From: Negadavirga shengliensis
GTDB lineage: Bacteria > Bacteroidota > Bacteroidia > Cytophagales > Cyclobacteriaceae
Direction of reading: 5' to 3'
Assembly: GCF_042652345.1 (NCBI RefSeq)
Contig: NZ_JBHSJJ010000001.1
Location: 310,001 to 374,000 of the forward strand
DNA: 64,000 bases
Shown here: piece by piece, positions 18,184 through 25,697 of the stretch
How the letters are laid out: each line of letters starts with the position of its first letter
How positions within the stretch are numbered: position 1 is the stretch's first letter
Program-made: the position numbers and the translations under genes
Notes under the pieces: generated by a model
The model's database searches: none
What the model was told of the DNA's origin: nothing
Seen by the model: the letters and a program-made list of their open reading frames with translations, nothing else

Positions 18184-19422
18184 TCATACTGAGAGTTTAC
18201 TCCCATAGTTCCTCTCGGATGGATACAAGGCCTGCTGTATCTCATTTACAGTATCCATTTTTAGGCTAAAATCCGCCAGTACATTCATGTAATTGATAAA
18301 GGCATCAAATGGTGATTCGTATGGGTTGAAATATTTATGGACCTCCCCATCTGAAAAATGCTTTGTACACATGTAGTAAAAATGATCACTTGTCTGCAAG
18401 TAAAGCCAATCCCTCTTCAATCGGACATCCTGGCAACGGACAACTTTATCTTCCAGTTCATATAAAGTATCAAATGCATCCTGCTGCATATCATTTCCGA
18501 GCCATGCGGTCAAATCCCTTTCCTCATCTGCCCAGGAAACAGGGTAAGGAATGCTCAAAGGTCCTTCATCAGGCAGAAATGCAGCTTCCGAAGGGGTGAT
18601 AAACCCAAAGCCCTTCTTGAGAACCTTACCTGGCAATTCTTCCAGAAAATCAAATATTCCCGTGTCTGTCCACTGATGTTCCCCAAAGGTTTCATAGTCC
18701 ATAAAGAGATTCACAATTTCCTCTTCTTCGAGAATGGCGTTGAGCCAATGGACGAATTTATCACTTGTCAGCGGCCATTCCATCCAGTTCCTATCGGAAA
18801 ACCGGAAAGCAATATCATCACTTAAACGGTAGTTTTTAAGCAGTAACTTTAAATCCGGACGGACATGGCTCCGGTACAGGTAATTGGGACTTCTCCATCC
18901 CAGCACCCAATCCGCTCCCTCGGTAAGCATCACTTTATAGCCCATATCGTGCACGGTCTCCCCAATGAAGTCGGCATATACCAATTCGGTATTTCTGAAA
19001 GCCAAGGGACGTTGCCCAAAAAGACTTTCTATTTTTTCAGCATGGGCATTTACTTGCCGGATGAACTCATCTTTGTTTTTCATGGCTGCCAGGGAATGGG
19101 CATATGTTTCACTTAAAAACTCCACATTGCCTGTATCTGCCAACTTCTGGAAACTTTCAGTTACCTCCGGCATATACCGCTCAAATTGGTCAAGGATCGT
19201 CCCGGAAATGGAAAAACTTACCCTGAAATCCTTACCGTGTTTCCGGAAAAGGTCCAATAATAGTTTATTGGCCGGGAGATAACACTTCTGTGCTACTTTT
19301 CTCAGCAATGCGCGATTGGCAGCCTCATCGAAATAATCACCATTTTCCCCGATATCGAAAAACGGGAAATTTCTTAAACGGAAGGGCTGATGGACCTGAA
19401 AGTATAAGCAAATATTCCTCAT
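18184..19422 (-). CDS. Glycoside hydrolase family 57 alpha-glucan enzyme
   Basis: Acts on alpha-1,4/1,6 glucans such as glycogen (alpha-amylase or branching type). The 412 residues start at ATG 19422 (MRNICLYFQVHQPFRLR), preferred because a longer TTG start would overlap the preceding gene and the VHQPFR motif is normally close to the N-terminus. GH57 motifs are visible: FQVHQP, FSISGTILDQ, LSETYAHSL, FRNTELVYAD with nucleophile Glu146, and FMDYETFGEHQW with acid/base Asp242. There is no signal peptide, so it acts in the cytoplasm. It is 16 bases downstream of the GT4 glycosyltransferase gene and surely co-transcribed; together they suggest glycogen handling. The exact reaction cannot be told from the sequence. 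Confidence 0.88.
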   Translation of the reverse strand: MRNICLYFQVHQPFRLRNFPFFDIGENGDYFDEAANRALLRKVAQKCYLPANKLLLDLFRKHGKDFRVSFSISGTILDQFERYMPEVTESFQKLADTGNVEFLSETYAHSLAAMKNKDEFIRQVNAHAEKIESLFGQRPLAFRNTELVYADFIGETVHDMGYKVMLTEGADWVLGWRSPNYLYRSHVRPDLKLLLKNYRLSDDIAFRFSDRNWMEWPLTSDKFVHWLNAILEEEEIVNLFMDYETFGEHQWTDTGIFDFLEELPGKVLKKGFGFITPSEAAFLPDEGPLSIPYPVSWADEERDLTAWLGNDMQQDAFDTLYELEDKVVRCQDVRLKRDWLYLQTSDHFYYMCTKHFSDGEVHKYFNPYESPFDAFINYMNVLADFSLKMDTVNEIQQALYPSERNYGSKLSV

Positions 19423-19438
19423 GATACAGTTGATTTTT

Positions 19439-20725
19439 CTAAGTGACAAATTGTTGATAAAGATTTTTCATTTTCAAGCTTTGATCATTCCAGTCAAGGC
19501 TTTGCACTTCCATCATCCCGCCAGCGGCCAGGGTGCTGGAGATTCCATGGTAAGCACCTATCCCATAAATGGCATTTGCCAACGCATCGGTATTCCAGAA
19601 ATCCACCTTGATGACGTTCCTAAGGATTTCCTGTACGCCGGACTGTTTGGAGATGATAGAAGGGATACGACGCTGCATCGCTTCAAGCGGAGATATCCCA
19701 AAGGGTTCCGAAACAGAGGGCATGACATAAGCATCACTCATGGAGAGCAATCGGCCTACTTGGCTTCCTTTGAGGAATCCGGGGAAATGAAAACGCTTTG
19801 AAATACGCAGCCTGGCGGTCATTTCAATCATTTTGTTTAAGAGGTTACCATTGCCAGCCATTACAAAACGAAACCGGTTATCCTTCTTCAACACCTTGGA
19901 AGCGGCTTCAATAAAATACTCAGGCCCTTTCTGAAACGTAACCCTTCCGAGATAGGAAATGATTTTTTCCCTGGGGAATTTTCGGTTTGCCTTTGCAGGT
20001 AGCTCCTGAAGTTGCTCCACTGCGTTATGGATCGGCACCACTTTGGCCGGATGGATATGGTACTTGTCTACTATGATCTGCTTAGTAAACCCGCTTACCG
20101 CTATGACCTGATCGGCACTTTCCATAGCCTGTCTTTCCATTCGGTAAATCTGCTGGTTGACATTTTCCCCGGCACGGTCAAATTCCGTCGAATGCATATG
20201 GACGATTAACGGTTTATTGCTGATCGACTTCACGAGAATAGCTGCAGGAAAAGAAAGCCAGTCATGGGCATGGATGATATCGAAATCATTTGTCCTTGCC
20301 AGTTCCCCCGCCACCAAGGCATAATTCCATACTTCCGCCATCAAGCCGGTTCCGTATTTGCCGGAAAACCGGTATGACACAGCCCCCGGATCCTTTTGGT
20401 AAGCAGGATTTAACTGTGATGACAGCGATTTCAAATACCGTTCATAGTCCTCCGGATGTATATAGGGCAGGACAGGACTGTTTATCTCAAAAAAACTTAA
20501 TTTCTCCTTTAACTTTTTGGCATATAAGCCTGATGAAGTAACAGGGACGTTTTCTGCGGACAGCAACCGGAATTTCCCCTCTCCTTCGTCTCCATGGGCC
20601 TTCGGAACCACCATTATCACCTTCACGTCATGGTGTATCAAACCTTTGACGATTCCTTGACAGGCAGTACCCAAGCCGCCCGAAATATGTGGAGGAAATT
20701 CCCAGCCAAACATCAATACCTTCAT
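19439..20725 (-). CDS. Glycosyltransferase family 4, glycogen/starch-synthase-like
   Basis: Transfers sugar from a nucleotide-activated donor. The 428-residue GT-B protein begins MKVLMFGWEFPPHISGGLGTA, with the glycine loop (GGLG) found in glycogen synthases and related GT4 enzymes. The N-terminal domain holds FDIIHAHDWLSFPAA, the C-terminal domain YLGRVTFQKGPEYFIEAA, FVMAGNGNLL and the donor-binding EPFGISPLEAMQ (ExxxxxE type). It lacks a signal peptide. With the adjacent GH57 gene it forms an operon typical of Bacteroidota glycogen metabolism, though glucan assembly is inferred from context. The promoter region upstream contains two FNR-like palindromes (20942 and 21013) and a 10-base hairpin (20845). 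Confidence 0.88.
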   Translation of the reverse strand: MKVLMFGWEFPPHISGGLGTACQGIVKGLIHHDVKVIMVVPKAHGDEGEGKFRLLSAENVPVTSSGLYAKKLKEKLSFFEINSPVLPYIHPEDYERYLKSLSSQLNPAYQKDPGAVSYRFSGKYGTGLMAEVWNYALVAGELARTNDFDIIHAHDWLSFPAAILVKSISNKPLIVHMHSTEFDRAGENVNQQIYRMERQAMESADQVIAVSGFTKQIIVDKYHIHPAKVVPIHNAVEQLQELPAKANRKFPREKIISYLGRVTFQKGPEYFIEAASKVLKKDNRFRFVMAGNGNLLNKMIEMTARLRISKRFHFPGFLKGSQVGRLLSMSDAYVMPSVSEPFGISPLEAMQRRIPSIISKQSGVQEILRNVIKVDFWNTDALANAIYGIGAYHGISSTLAAGGMMEVQSLDWNDQSLKMKNLYQQFVT

Positions 20726-20844
20726 ATATAAATCATTTTTAGTTAATATATACCTTGCTTTCCAGTTTTAAACCTTCCCGGTTAAAGGGGCACCTAAGAC
20801 TGAAAAGCCTTCCTTTCTGCTAATGAAGATGTAAATGGGGTAAC

Positions 20845-20879
20845 AAGATAAAACACCATAAGATTGTTGGTTTTATCTT
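20845..20879. repeat. Perfect 10-base inverted repeat
   Basis: AAGATAAAAC (20845-20854) and GTTTTATCTT (20870-20879) are exact complements around a 15-base loop. It lies 120 bases upstream of the GT4 start, in its leader on the minus strand. It may be a 5' RNA hairpin or an operator; it lacks a following T tract on either side. Confidence 0.45.
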
Positions 20880-20941
20880 ATGAGAGCGCAGTCACCTAAG
20901 TATCAATTAAAGCAAATGTCTTGCATTCAACCAAAAATTTA

Positions 20942-20957
20942 AATGACAACCATCATC
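20942..20957. promoter_or_regulatory. FNR/Crp-like palindrome (GT4 side)
   Basis: AATGAC-AACC-ATCATC matches TGAY-N4-RTCA, with one half identical to the ATCATC arm of the strongest sites. It is 217 bases upstream of the GT4 start on the minus strand. Confidence 0.45.
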
Positions 20958-21012
20958 ATGAAGATACGATTTACATCAGCCCCTACTGTAAGCCAATCTG
21001 AGAATGGTCTGT

Positions 21013-21028
21013 GCTGATACCAATCATC
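21013..21028. promoter_or_regulatory. FNR/Crp-like palindrome (DUF2892 side)
   Basis: GCTGAT-ACCA-ATCATC matches TGAT-N4-ATCA with one arm mismatch from the perfect GATGAT/ATCATC form. It lies 174 bases before the DUF2892 protein start. Confidence 0.5.
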
Positions 21029-21201
21029 CTTACTGCATATCAAAGGTCACTGAACTTCAATATCTAAATATATAAATTGCTTCAATTGAACAATGGGATA
21101 AACAAATCCCGGCCTTACCCCAATCCATGACGGGTTGATTAAGGTACACTGTTATAGATTGGGGCAATTCAGAAAAACATTGGCAACAAAAAAATACAAT
21201 C

Positions 21202-21417
21202 ATGAAAACAAATATGGGCTCCCTTGACAGACTTGTCAGAGTGGTGGCAGCACTGGTAGTAGTTGTGTTGTATGCCACCGGCCTCATCACCGGTACATTG
21301 GCCACGATATTGCTGGTCGTGGCGGGAATATTTATTCTCACCAGCTTTTTCAGTTTCTGTCCCCTATATTATCCCTTTGGAATTTCCACCAGAAAAAAGC
21401 TAAATTCTAAAGCATAA
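21202..21417 (+). CDS. Small membrane protein, DUF2892 (YgaP-like membrane domain)
   Basis: A 71-residue protein starting MKTNMGSLDRLVRVV, the usual opening of DUF2892 proteins (MKxNxGxxDRxxR). Two hydrophobic helices follow (about 14-30 and 33-51), then a conserved-looking CPLYYPFGIST near the end that resembles the C-P-x-Y-x-x-x-G motif of the family. The role of the family is not well known; similar domains occur fused to rhodanese. It stands alone between an FNR-like palindrome upstream and a long gap, and shares the regulatory region with the glucan operon, so it probably belongs to the same low-oxygen response. Confidence 0.8.
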   Translation: MKTNMGSLDRLVRVVAALVVVVLYATGLITGTLATILLVVAGIFILTSFFSFCPLYYPFGISTRKKLNSKA

Positions 21418-21784
21418 TGCATGAAAAAGACCCGGTATAAGGGTTACTATCCATGGCTGGACTGGACAATCATCTCTTTCTTGAATAGAAAACTCAAGTA
21501 CTCACGGGGAAGCAGAAATTACTTTTTTAGAACAACGGGGATCGGACCGGCGGCAAGTTCTGAGATTCCAATTCCGCTTCTATGAATGGAAAGGAACCTT
21601 GGGTTTTTATACAGGGATAGGAATGAACCTCCCGTCATTTGGATGATTTCTGTCCTTTGGTGATAGTGATTTTTGTCATTCTCTTTATTAAAAATCCGGC
21701 TTATTTTTCATCATTATTTGAAACAAAGGCGTAACAGGAAGCCCCATTCGTCTGAAATAGCGTTGGAAAATAATACACATATAA
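21418..21784. other. Intergenic region before the second receiver/Crp regulator
   Basis: About 367 bases with no credible gene. It contains a TGAT-TTTT-GTCA palindrome at 21665-21680, about 105 bases before the regulator start. Nothing else stands out. Confidence 0.5.
21665..21680. promoter_or_regulatory. FNR/Crp-like palindrome before the second receiver/Crp regulator
   Basis: AGTGAT-TTTT-GTCATT fits TGAY-N4-RTCA. Its position before a Crp-type regulator gene suggests autoregulation or cross-regulation by the paralogue at 15036. Confidence 0.45.
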
Positions 21785-22852
21785 ATGAATTACAATATAT
21801 TGTTAATCGAAGACAATTTGGAAATGGCAGAGAACATAATGGCCATTTTAAAACTCGCACGTTATGAGGTCACGTATGCCCCAAACGGAAAAACCGGTAT
21901 AGAACTCACTCAAAAATCACTTCCTGATTTAATTATCTGCGACATCATGATGCCCGAGATGGACGGCTACAGTGTGCTCCATATTTTGAATAAAGATGAA
22001 AATACTGCCAACATACCGTTCATCTTCCTAACTGCAAAAGCCGATAAAAGTGACTTTAGAACAGGCATGAACTTAGGAGCGGATGATTATATTACCAAAC
22101 CGTTCGATGGGGTGGATCTGCTTAAGGTCATCGAAATGAGGTTGAGAAAAAAAGAACTTTCAAAATTAAACCATGCCCATTCTTCCGGAGAGACCAAGAC
22201 CACCTTCAACAAACCCGGTGAAATGCAGGACGTTCAAGCACTTTTAGGAAACCGTCCGCGCCGTATTTTTAAGAAAAAAGACCTCATTTTCATGGAAGGA
22301 CAGAACCCAAACAGCCTTTATTACATTGAAAAGGGCCAGATCAAAACTTTTAAAATGAATTCATTTGGCAAGGAACTGATAACCGGGTTCCATGATGAAG
22401 GCTCATTTTTGGGATATGTCCCTTTGATAGAAGATAAACCTTACAATGAAAATGCCGAGGCTTTAACGGAAGTACAGGTATCGGTTATTCCCAAGTCTGA
22501 TTTTCTTTCCCTGATGTATTCCAATAAGGATATCGCCAGCAAATTCATTAAAATGCTGTCCAACAATCTGGAAGAAATGGAAAACAGACTATTGGATATT
22601 GCCTATCAATCTGTCCGCCAACGAGTAGCGGGGACTTTATTGAAAATCAACGAAAAATTAGCTGAAGGCAATAATGAAACGGCAACGGTCATCACTATAG
22701 CCCGAAAGGATATATCCAGCATGGTGGGGACAACCACGGAATCACTCAACCGGACCTTATCGGATTTCAAAGAAGAAAGACTCATTGAAATAACACCGCA
22801 TGGTTTGAAAATCCTTAATATCCCCAAACTGGAACGCATCGTCAATCTGTGA
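21785..22852 (+). CDS. Response regulator: receiver, cyclic-nucleotide-binding-like and Crp/Fnr HTH domains (paralogue of the 15036 gene)
   Basis: A 355-residue transcription regulator with the same domain order as the gene at 15036 and easily aligned along its length: LLIEDNLEMAENI against LIIEDNIEMCENI, LIICDIMMPEMDGYSVLHIL (phospho-Asp in ICDIMM), DYITKPFDG, LYYIEKGQIKTFKMNSFGKELITGF, AYQSVRQRVAGTLL and the recognition helix GTTTESLNRTLSDFKEE. The ESLNR residues are kept, so both paralogues should read similar TGA half-sites. No kinase gene is adjacent, so it may share the kinase at 13429. Its leader carries a TGAT-N4-GTCA palindrome. No cysteine cluster for an iron-sulfur centre is seen, so any oxygen response would come through phosphorylation or a ligand. 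Confidence 0.92.
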   Translation: MNYNILLIEDNLEMAENIMAILKLARYEVTYAPNGKTGIELTQKSLPDLIICDIMMPEMDGYSVLHILNKDENTANIPFIFLTAKADKSDFRTGMNLGADDYITKPFDGVDLLKVIEMRLRKKELSKLNHAHSSGETKTTFNKPGEMQDVQALLGNRPRRIFKKKDLIFMEGQNPNSLYYIEKGQIKTFKMNSFGKELITGFHDEGSFLGYVPLIEDKPYNENAEALTEVQVSVIPKSDFLSLMYSNKDIASKFIKMLSNNLEEMENRLLDIAYQSVRQRVAGTLLKINEKLAEGNNETATVITIARKDISSMVGTTTESLNRTLSDFKEERLIEITPHGLKILNIPKLERIVNL

Positions 22853-22909
22853 GTTTAATGCTATGCTCACCATCCGCCGGATATTATTCAAGCTCTTCGA
22901 CGGCAATTT

Positions 22910-22990
22910 CATATGATTATAATTTTTTCTCAATAGGCCATATGGAATCTCTATAAAACCTGTTCACAATTGTTAAGAGAAATTCCGTCA
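22910..22990. repeat. Dispersed promoter-like repeat, copy A
   Basis: CATATG, a 22-base gap, CCATATGGAATCTC (22938-22951), a 30-base gap, then ATTCCGTCA (22982-22990). The same blocks with spacings of 21 and 29 bases occur at 24741-24819. In this copy no gene starts at the CATATG. The surrounding 22853-23141 gap otherwise holds only a weak TGAT-N4-GTCT site at 23045-23060. Confidence 0.55.
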
Positions 22991-23141
22991 AAGTGAGGGA
23001 TTGCGCAAGTTATGCCGATATGATGTTGCTGTTCAGCCCTACGCTATGATCTTTGTCTTAACTTTGGCACAAAGTTGGCTATATTTATTCCGGGGTTTCT
23101 TGTGCACCTTTCAGGTTTCTTGACATATAAATTGAAGTTAG

Positions 23142-23375
23142 ATGAAGAAGGACAAATCCAAAATACCTGCTAAGATACTGGGATACCTTAAGGACACATT
23201 CGAACCTGGTTTCCTGTTTGAGCTGCTGGGTACAAGCAGTGTAAATGGTCAAAAAGTCTATGATATCGAGGTCTATTTAGACAACACCATTTTAAAGCTA
23301 CGCTTCAATGAAAATGGGAGGGTGCTCGAGAGAGAATCCAGAGATGCTTTTCCTCCGGATACACCTGACATTTGA
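23142..23375 (+). CDS. Small hypothetical protein, PepSY-like fold possible
   Basis: A 77-residue soluble protein, MKKDKSKIPAKILGYL at the start. The segment VNGQKVYDIEVYLDNTILKLRFNENGRVLERE reads as three beta strands ending in a G-x-V-L-x-x-E pattern, which resembles the PepSY-like/beta-lactamase-inhibitor-like repeat (helix, then strands Y-x-V-x-L, L-x-F-x-x-x-G). There is no signal peptide or membrane segment. It sits between the second receiver/Crp regulator and a DUF4136 lipoprotein gene in the same orientation, 82 bases after a weak FNR-like site. I do not know its function. Confidence 0.55.
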   Translation: MKKDKSKIPAKILGYLKDTFEPGFLFELLGTSSVNGQKVYDIEVYLDNTILKLRFNENGRVLERESRDAFPPDTPDI

Positions 23376-23472
23376 AAGAATGTTCCTTAATCAACCCATC
23401 AGCTATGCTTAGGGATGGCTGTCGATAAAAATGTTGTTGACAAAAGCGGAGGTCCTCATGGTTGACAATCCT

Positions 23473-23488
23473 TGTGATAGAAATCATT
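23473..23488. promoter_or_regulatory. FNR/Crp-like palindrome before the DUF4136 gene
   Basis: TGTGAT-AGAA-ATCATT contains an exact TGAT-N4-ATCA core, 63 bases upstream of the ATG at 23552, a suitable place for an activator or repressor. Confidence 0.5.
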
Positions 23489-23551
23489 TTTTTGTCCTGG
23501 TTAAATCATTTACCGTCCTATTAGTTTGAAGGATATTTGATCCGGCACTTA

Positions 23552-24256
23552 ATGATTACAACCATGTTTTCCCGGACCGCAAAGCTAGTGATATTGGGCT
23601 GTCTTATAATGATTGGCAGCTGCAACTCATTTAAAAAGGTTTCTTATAACTTTGATAGAAGTATAGATTTCGGAGTTTATAAAACTTTTGCCTGGACACC
23701 TGATGAGGAAGAAGTCCCTGATAATGGGAACAAGGAGGGGGATTATGATATGGACATTGTGCGTAACAATGCCAAAAATTACATTACCCATGCTTTCAGC
23801 CAACGGGGTTACCTGGTGGATGTGGATTCCCCTGACATGGTATTGCAGCTCGTTCTTCTGAATGAGAAAAAGGAGAGGATAGTAACCCATTATTCCCATT
23901 TTTACCCGGGATATTATTTTTACAATCCTTATTATTTTCCCTATTATTATCCGCGTTACAGGTTCTATACCTGGTATGGCTGGAACCGTCCCCCTTTTTG
24001 GGACTTTCCGGTCTCCCGGCATACAGAAACTTATATTGAGGGGACCATTACCCTGAATGTGTACGACCGAAAGCTCAAAAAACTCATATGGACAGGAAGT
24101 ACGGGGGGTAATATTTATGATCCTAAATATGTTCTGTACCCTGTCCATCCAGCCGTTGATCTTGTCCTCAGTAAATTTCCGGTACGGCCGCTGAAGGGGA
24201 ATAAGGGGAGTTTGGATTTAAGCAATAGAGCTCCGAGAAGCAATGGAGTGGAGTAG
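23552..24256 (+). CDS. DUF4136 lipoprotein
   Basis: Exported lipoprotein of about 234 residues. ATG 23552 is chosen over an upstream TTG because it gives a standard signal (SRTAKLVILGCLIMIGSC, lipid Cys near residue 24). The mature part begins with the DUF4136 pattern VSYNFDRSIDFGVYKTFAW, then DIVRNNAKNYITHAFSQRGYLVD and PDMVLQLVL. The middle (about 115-150) is unusually rich in Tyr, Phe and Pro (YPGYYFYNPYYFPYYYPRY), and the end has EGTITLNVYDRKLKKLIWTGS, the second family signature. The domain occurs in many Bacteroidota and proteobacterial envelope lipoproteins of unknown role. It has its own FNR-like palindrome upstream and is part of the stress cluster. Confidence 0.85.
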   Translation: MITTMFSRTAKLVILGCLIMIGSCNSFKKVSYNFDRSIDFGVYKTFAWTPDEEEVPDNGNKEGDYDMDIVRNNAKNYITHAFSQRGYLVDVDSPDMVLQLVLLNEKKERIVTHYSHFYPGYYFYNPYYFPYYYPRYRFYTWYGWNRPPFWDFPVSRHTETYIEGTITLNVYDRKLKKLIWTGSTGGNIYDPKYVLYPVHPAVDLVLSKFPVRPLKGNKGSLDLSNRAPRSNGVE

Positions 24257-24308
24257 TCACCTGACCACCCCCTCCATTTATTAAAAAATCATACCACAAC
24301 CGAAGGCA

Positions 24309-24743
24309 TCATTTTTCCTGAAAATATGCCCTTACAAAAGCCAGCAATTGGTTTTCTGTCAATTGATCACTGTGTTCCGTAAATACCCTTGCTCCTGCAA
24401 ATACGTGGCTTCCTGCCAGTTTTTTGCGTAGCAGATCTTTAGCAGTCCCCGGCCCCAACAGCAATATGTTTTCACTGCCCTCCAACTTATCAAGCAGCAT
24501 TTTGAAGTATATATCCAGCTCATTTCTTTTAATATTATGCTTCCGGTATTCATTATTGGAAGTATAAGGGGCGTCGGGGCCAAACCTCGTATGGTCACTC
24601 GTTTCTCCTTCTTCCCTGTAATTCCTGTCAAAAGGAGATTGAATCATATCTATCATTCTGGCCTTACCTTTTTTGTAACCAATGAAGTAGGCTTTGGACA
24701 GGTCCAGCCATACTCCCATATAGGGATATGGGTTCTTTTTCAT
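24309..24743 (-). CDS. eRF1-domain-3-like protein (possible bacterial release-factor-like family)
   Basis: A 144-residue soluble protein. It opens MGVWLDLSKAYFIGYKKGKA, a strand-turn-strand resembling the start of archaeo-eukaryotic release-factor-like (BaeRF/eRF1 domain 3) proteins of bacteria, and contains ENILLLGPGTAKDLLRKKL, matching the I-L-L-x-G-P-G-x-A-K motif of that fold. The role in bacteria is unknown, perhaps on stalled ribosomes. I start it at ATG 24743 because a non-coding repeat shared with 22910-22990 ends exactly at this ATG, and a one-base spacing difference between the copies argues against coding upstream; ATG 24764 is the alternative. It is convergent with the DUF4136 gene. 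Confidence 0.5.
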   Translation of the reverse strand: MKKNPYPYMGVWLDLSKAYFIGYKKGKARMIDMIQSPFDRNYREEGETSDHTRFGPDAPYTSNNEYRKHNIKRNELDIYFKMLLDKLEGSENILLLGPGTAKDLLRKKLAGSHVFAGARVFTEHSDQLTENQLLAFVRAYFQEK

Positions 24744-24819
24744 ATGTTTATAATTATTTTTCATTAGCCATATGGAATCTCGCAATCTATAATCATCCCA
24801 GTTTGTGACGATTCCGTCA
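24741..24819. repeat. Dispersed promoter-like repeat, copy B (leader of the eRF1-like gene)
   Basis: CATATG holding the eRF1-like ATG, a 21-base gap, CCATATGGAATCTC (24768-24781), a 29-base gap, then ATTCCGTCA (24811-24819). Blocks and spacing match copy A. Here an extra arm makes TGACG-ATTC-CGTCA, a perfect 5-base inverted repeat (24806-24819). Read on the minus strand it forms the leader of the gene. Confidence 0.6.
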
Positions 24820-24927
24820 TGCTCGATTTCATAGCTGCTTACTCTATATTTTTTTGGAGGCGCGCTTTTGTAAGAAAGGGGGTTTCTCAGGGTAGTTGTC
24901 TGTCCGTTCGGGGAAATACCGGCCCAG

Positions 24928-25683
24928 TTATTGGGCGACCCATCCTCCGTCTACTGCCAGAGAATGCCCCGTCACAAATGATGACAAATCGGAACATAAC
25001 CACAGTACCGCATCCGCCACTTCTTCCGGCTCTCCCAGCCTGCCGATGGGTTCCATGGATTCAAACTGTTTTTCCACCTCTTTGCTTTTCCCAGTATACC
25101 TGTCAATCATGGGTGTCTTGATGACGCCCGGACATACGACATTCACCCTGATCCCCAATTTACCGTATTCCAATGCGGCATTTTTTGTCAGGCCAATCAC
25201 GCCGTGTTTGGACGCCACATAAGCCGGTATGCCGGGAAAACCCACCAGTCCGGCAATGGATGCATTGTTCACGATGGCACCCTTTCCCTGTTTTAGCATA
25301 TGGGGAATCTGATATTTCATGCATAACCATACACCGGTAAGATTAATCCCTATAACTTTGTTCCAGTTTTCGACAGTGCATGCATGGGTTTCCGCTGTCA
25401 ATCCCTCCACGCCTGCATTGTTGAAAGCAAAGTCCAGTCTACCGTATTTTTCAATGGTTTGTTCCACCATCATTTTGATGTCCTCCTCCCTGGACATGTC
25501 GCATTTCAGGAAAATGGCTTCTCCCCCGGCCTTTTGGATGGTTTCAATGGTTTCCTTATCCTCAATCCAATCCACTACCACAACATTGGCTCCTCTCTTT
25601 GCAAACGCAATCGCTGTGGCTTTCCCGATTCCAAACGAACCGCCGGTTATCAATGCCACCTTGTCTTTAAAAGTCTGTTCCAT
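24928..25683 (-). CDS. Short-chain dehydrogenase/reductase (classical SDR)
   Basis: NAD(P)-dependent oxidoreductase of 251 residues. Classical SDR marks are all visible: nucleotide-binding TGGSFGIGKATA (TGxxxGxG, about 14-25), DW after the second strand suggesting NAD preference, NNAGVEG, the catalytic Ser in VNNASIAG, Tyr and Lys in YVASKHGVIGLTK (YxxxK), and the C-terminal SSFVTGHSLAVDGGW. The substrate cannot be told. It starts 14 bases downstream of the PEP synthase gene, so the two form an operon driven from the divergent region at 28092-28265 with an FNR-like palindrome. This places it in the same low-oxygen or starvation response as the Zn alcohol dehydrogenase across the divide. Confidence 0.92.
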   Translation of the reverse strand: MEQTFKDKVALITGGSFGIGKATAIAFAKRGANVVVVDWIEDKETIETIQKAGGEAIFLKCDMSREEDIKMMVEQTIEKYGRLDFAFNNAGVEGLTAETHACTVENWNKVIGINLTGVWLCMKYQIPHMLKQGKGAIVNNASIAGLVGFPGIPAYVASKHGVIGLTKNAALEYGKLGIRVNVVCPGVIKTPMIDRYTGKSKEVEKQFESMEPIGRLGEPEEVADAVLWLCSDLSSFVTGHSLAVDGGWVAQ

Positions 25684-25697
25684 GATTGTAGAATGAT

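Larger units (their letters stand above)
20726..21201. other. Divergent regulatory region between the GT4 and DUF2892 genes
   Basis: About 476 bases without a credible gene. It serves both the leftward GT4-GH57 operon and the rightward small membrane protein. It holds a perfect 10-base inverted repeat at 20845-20879 and two TGAY-N4-RTCA palindromes at 20942-20957 and 21013-21028, listed separately. Confidence 0.55.
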
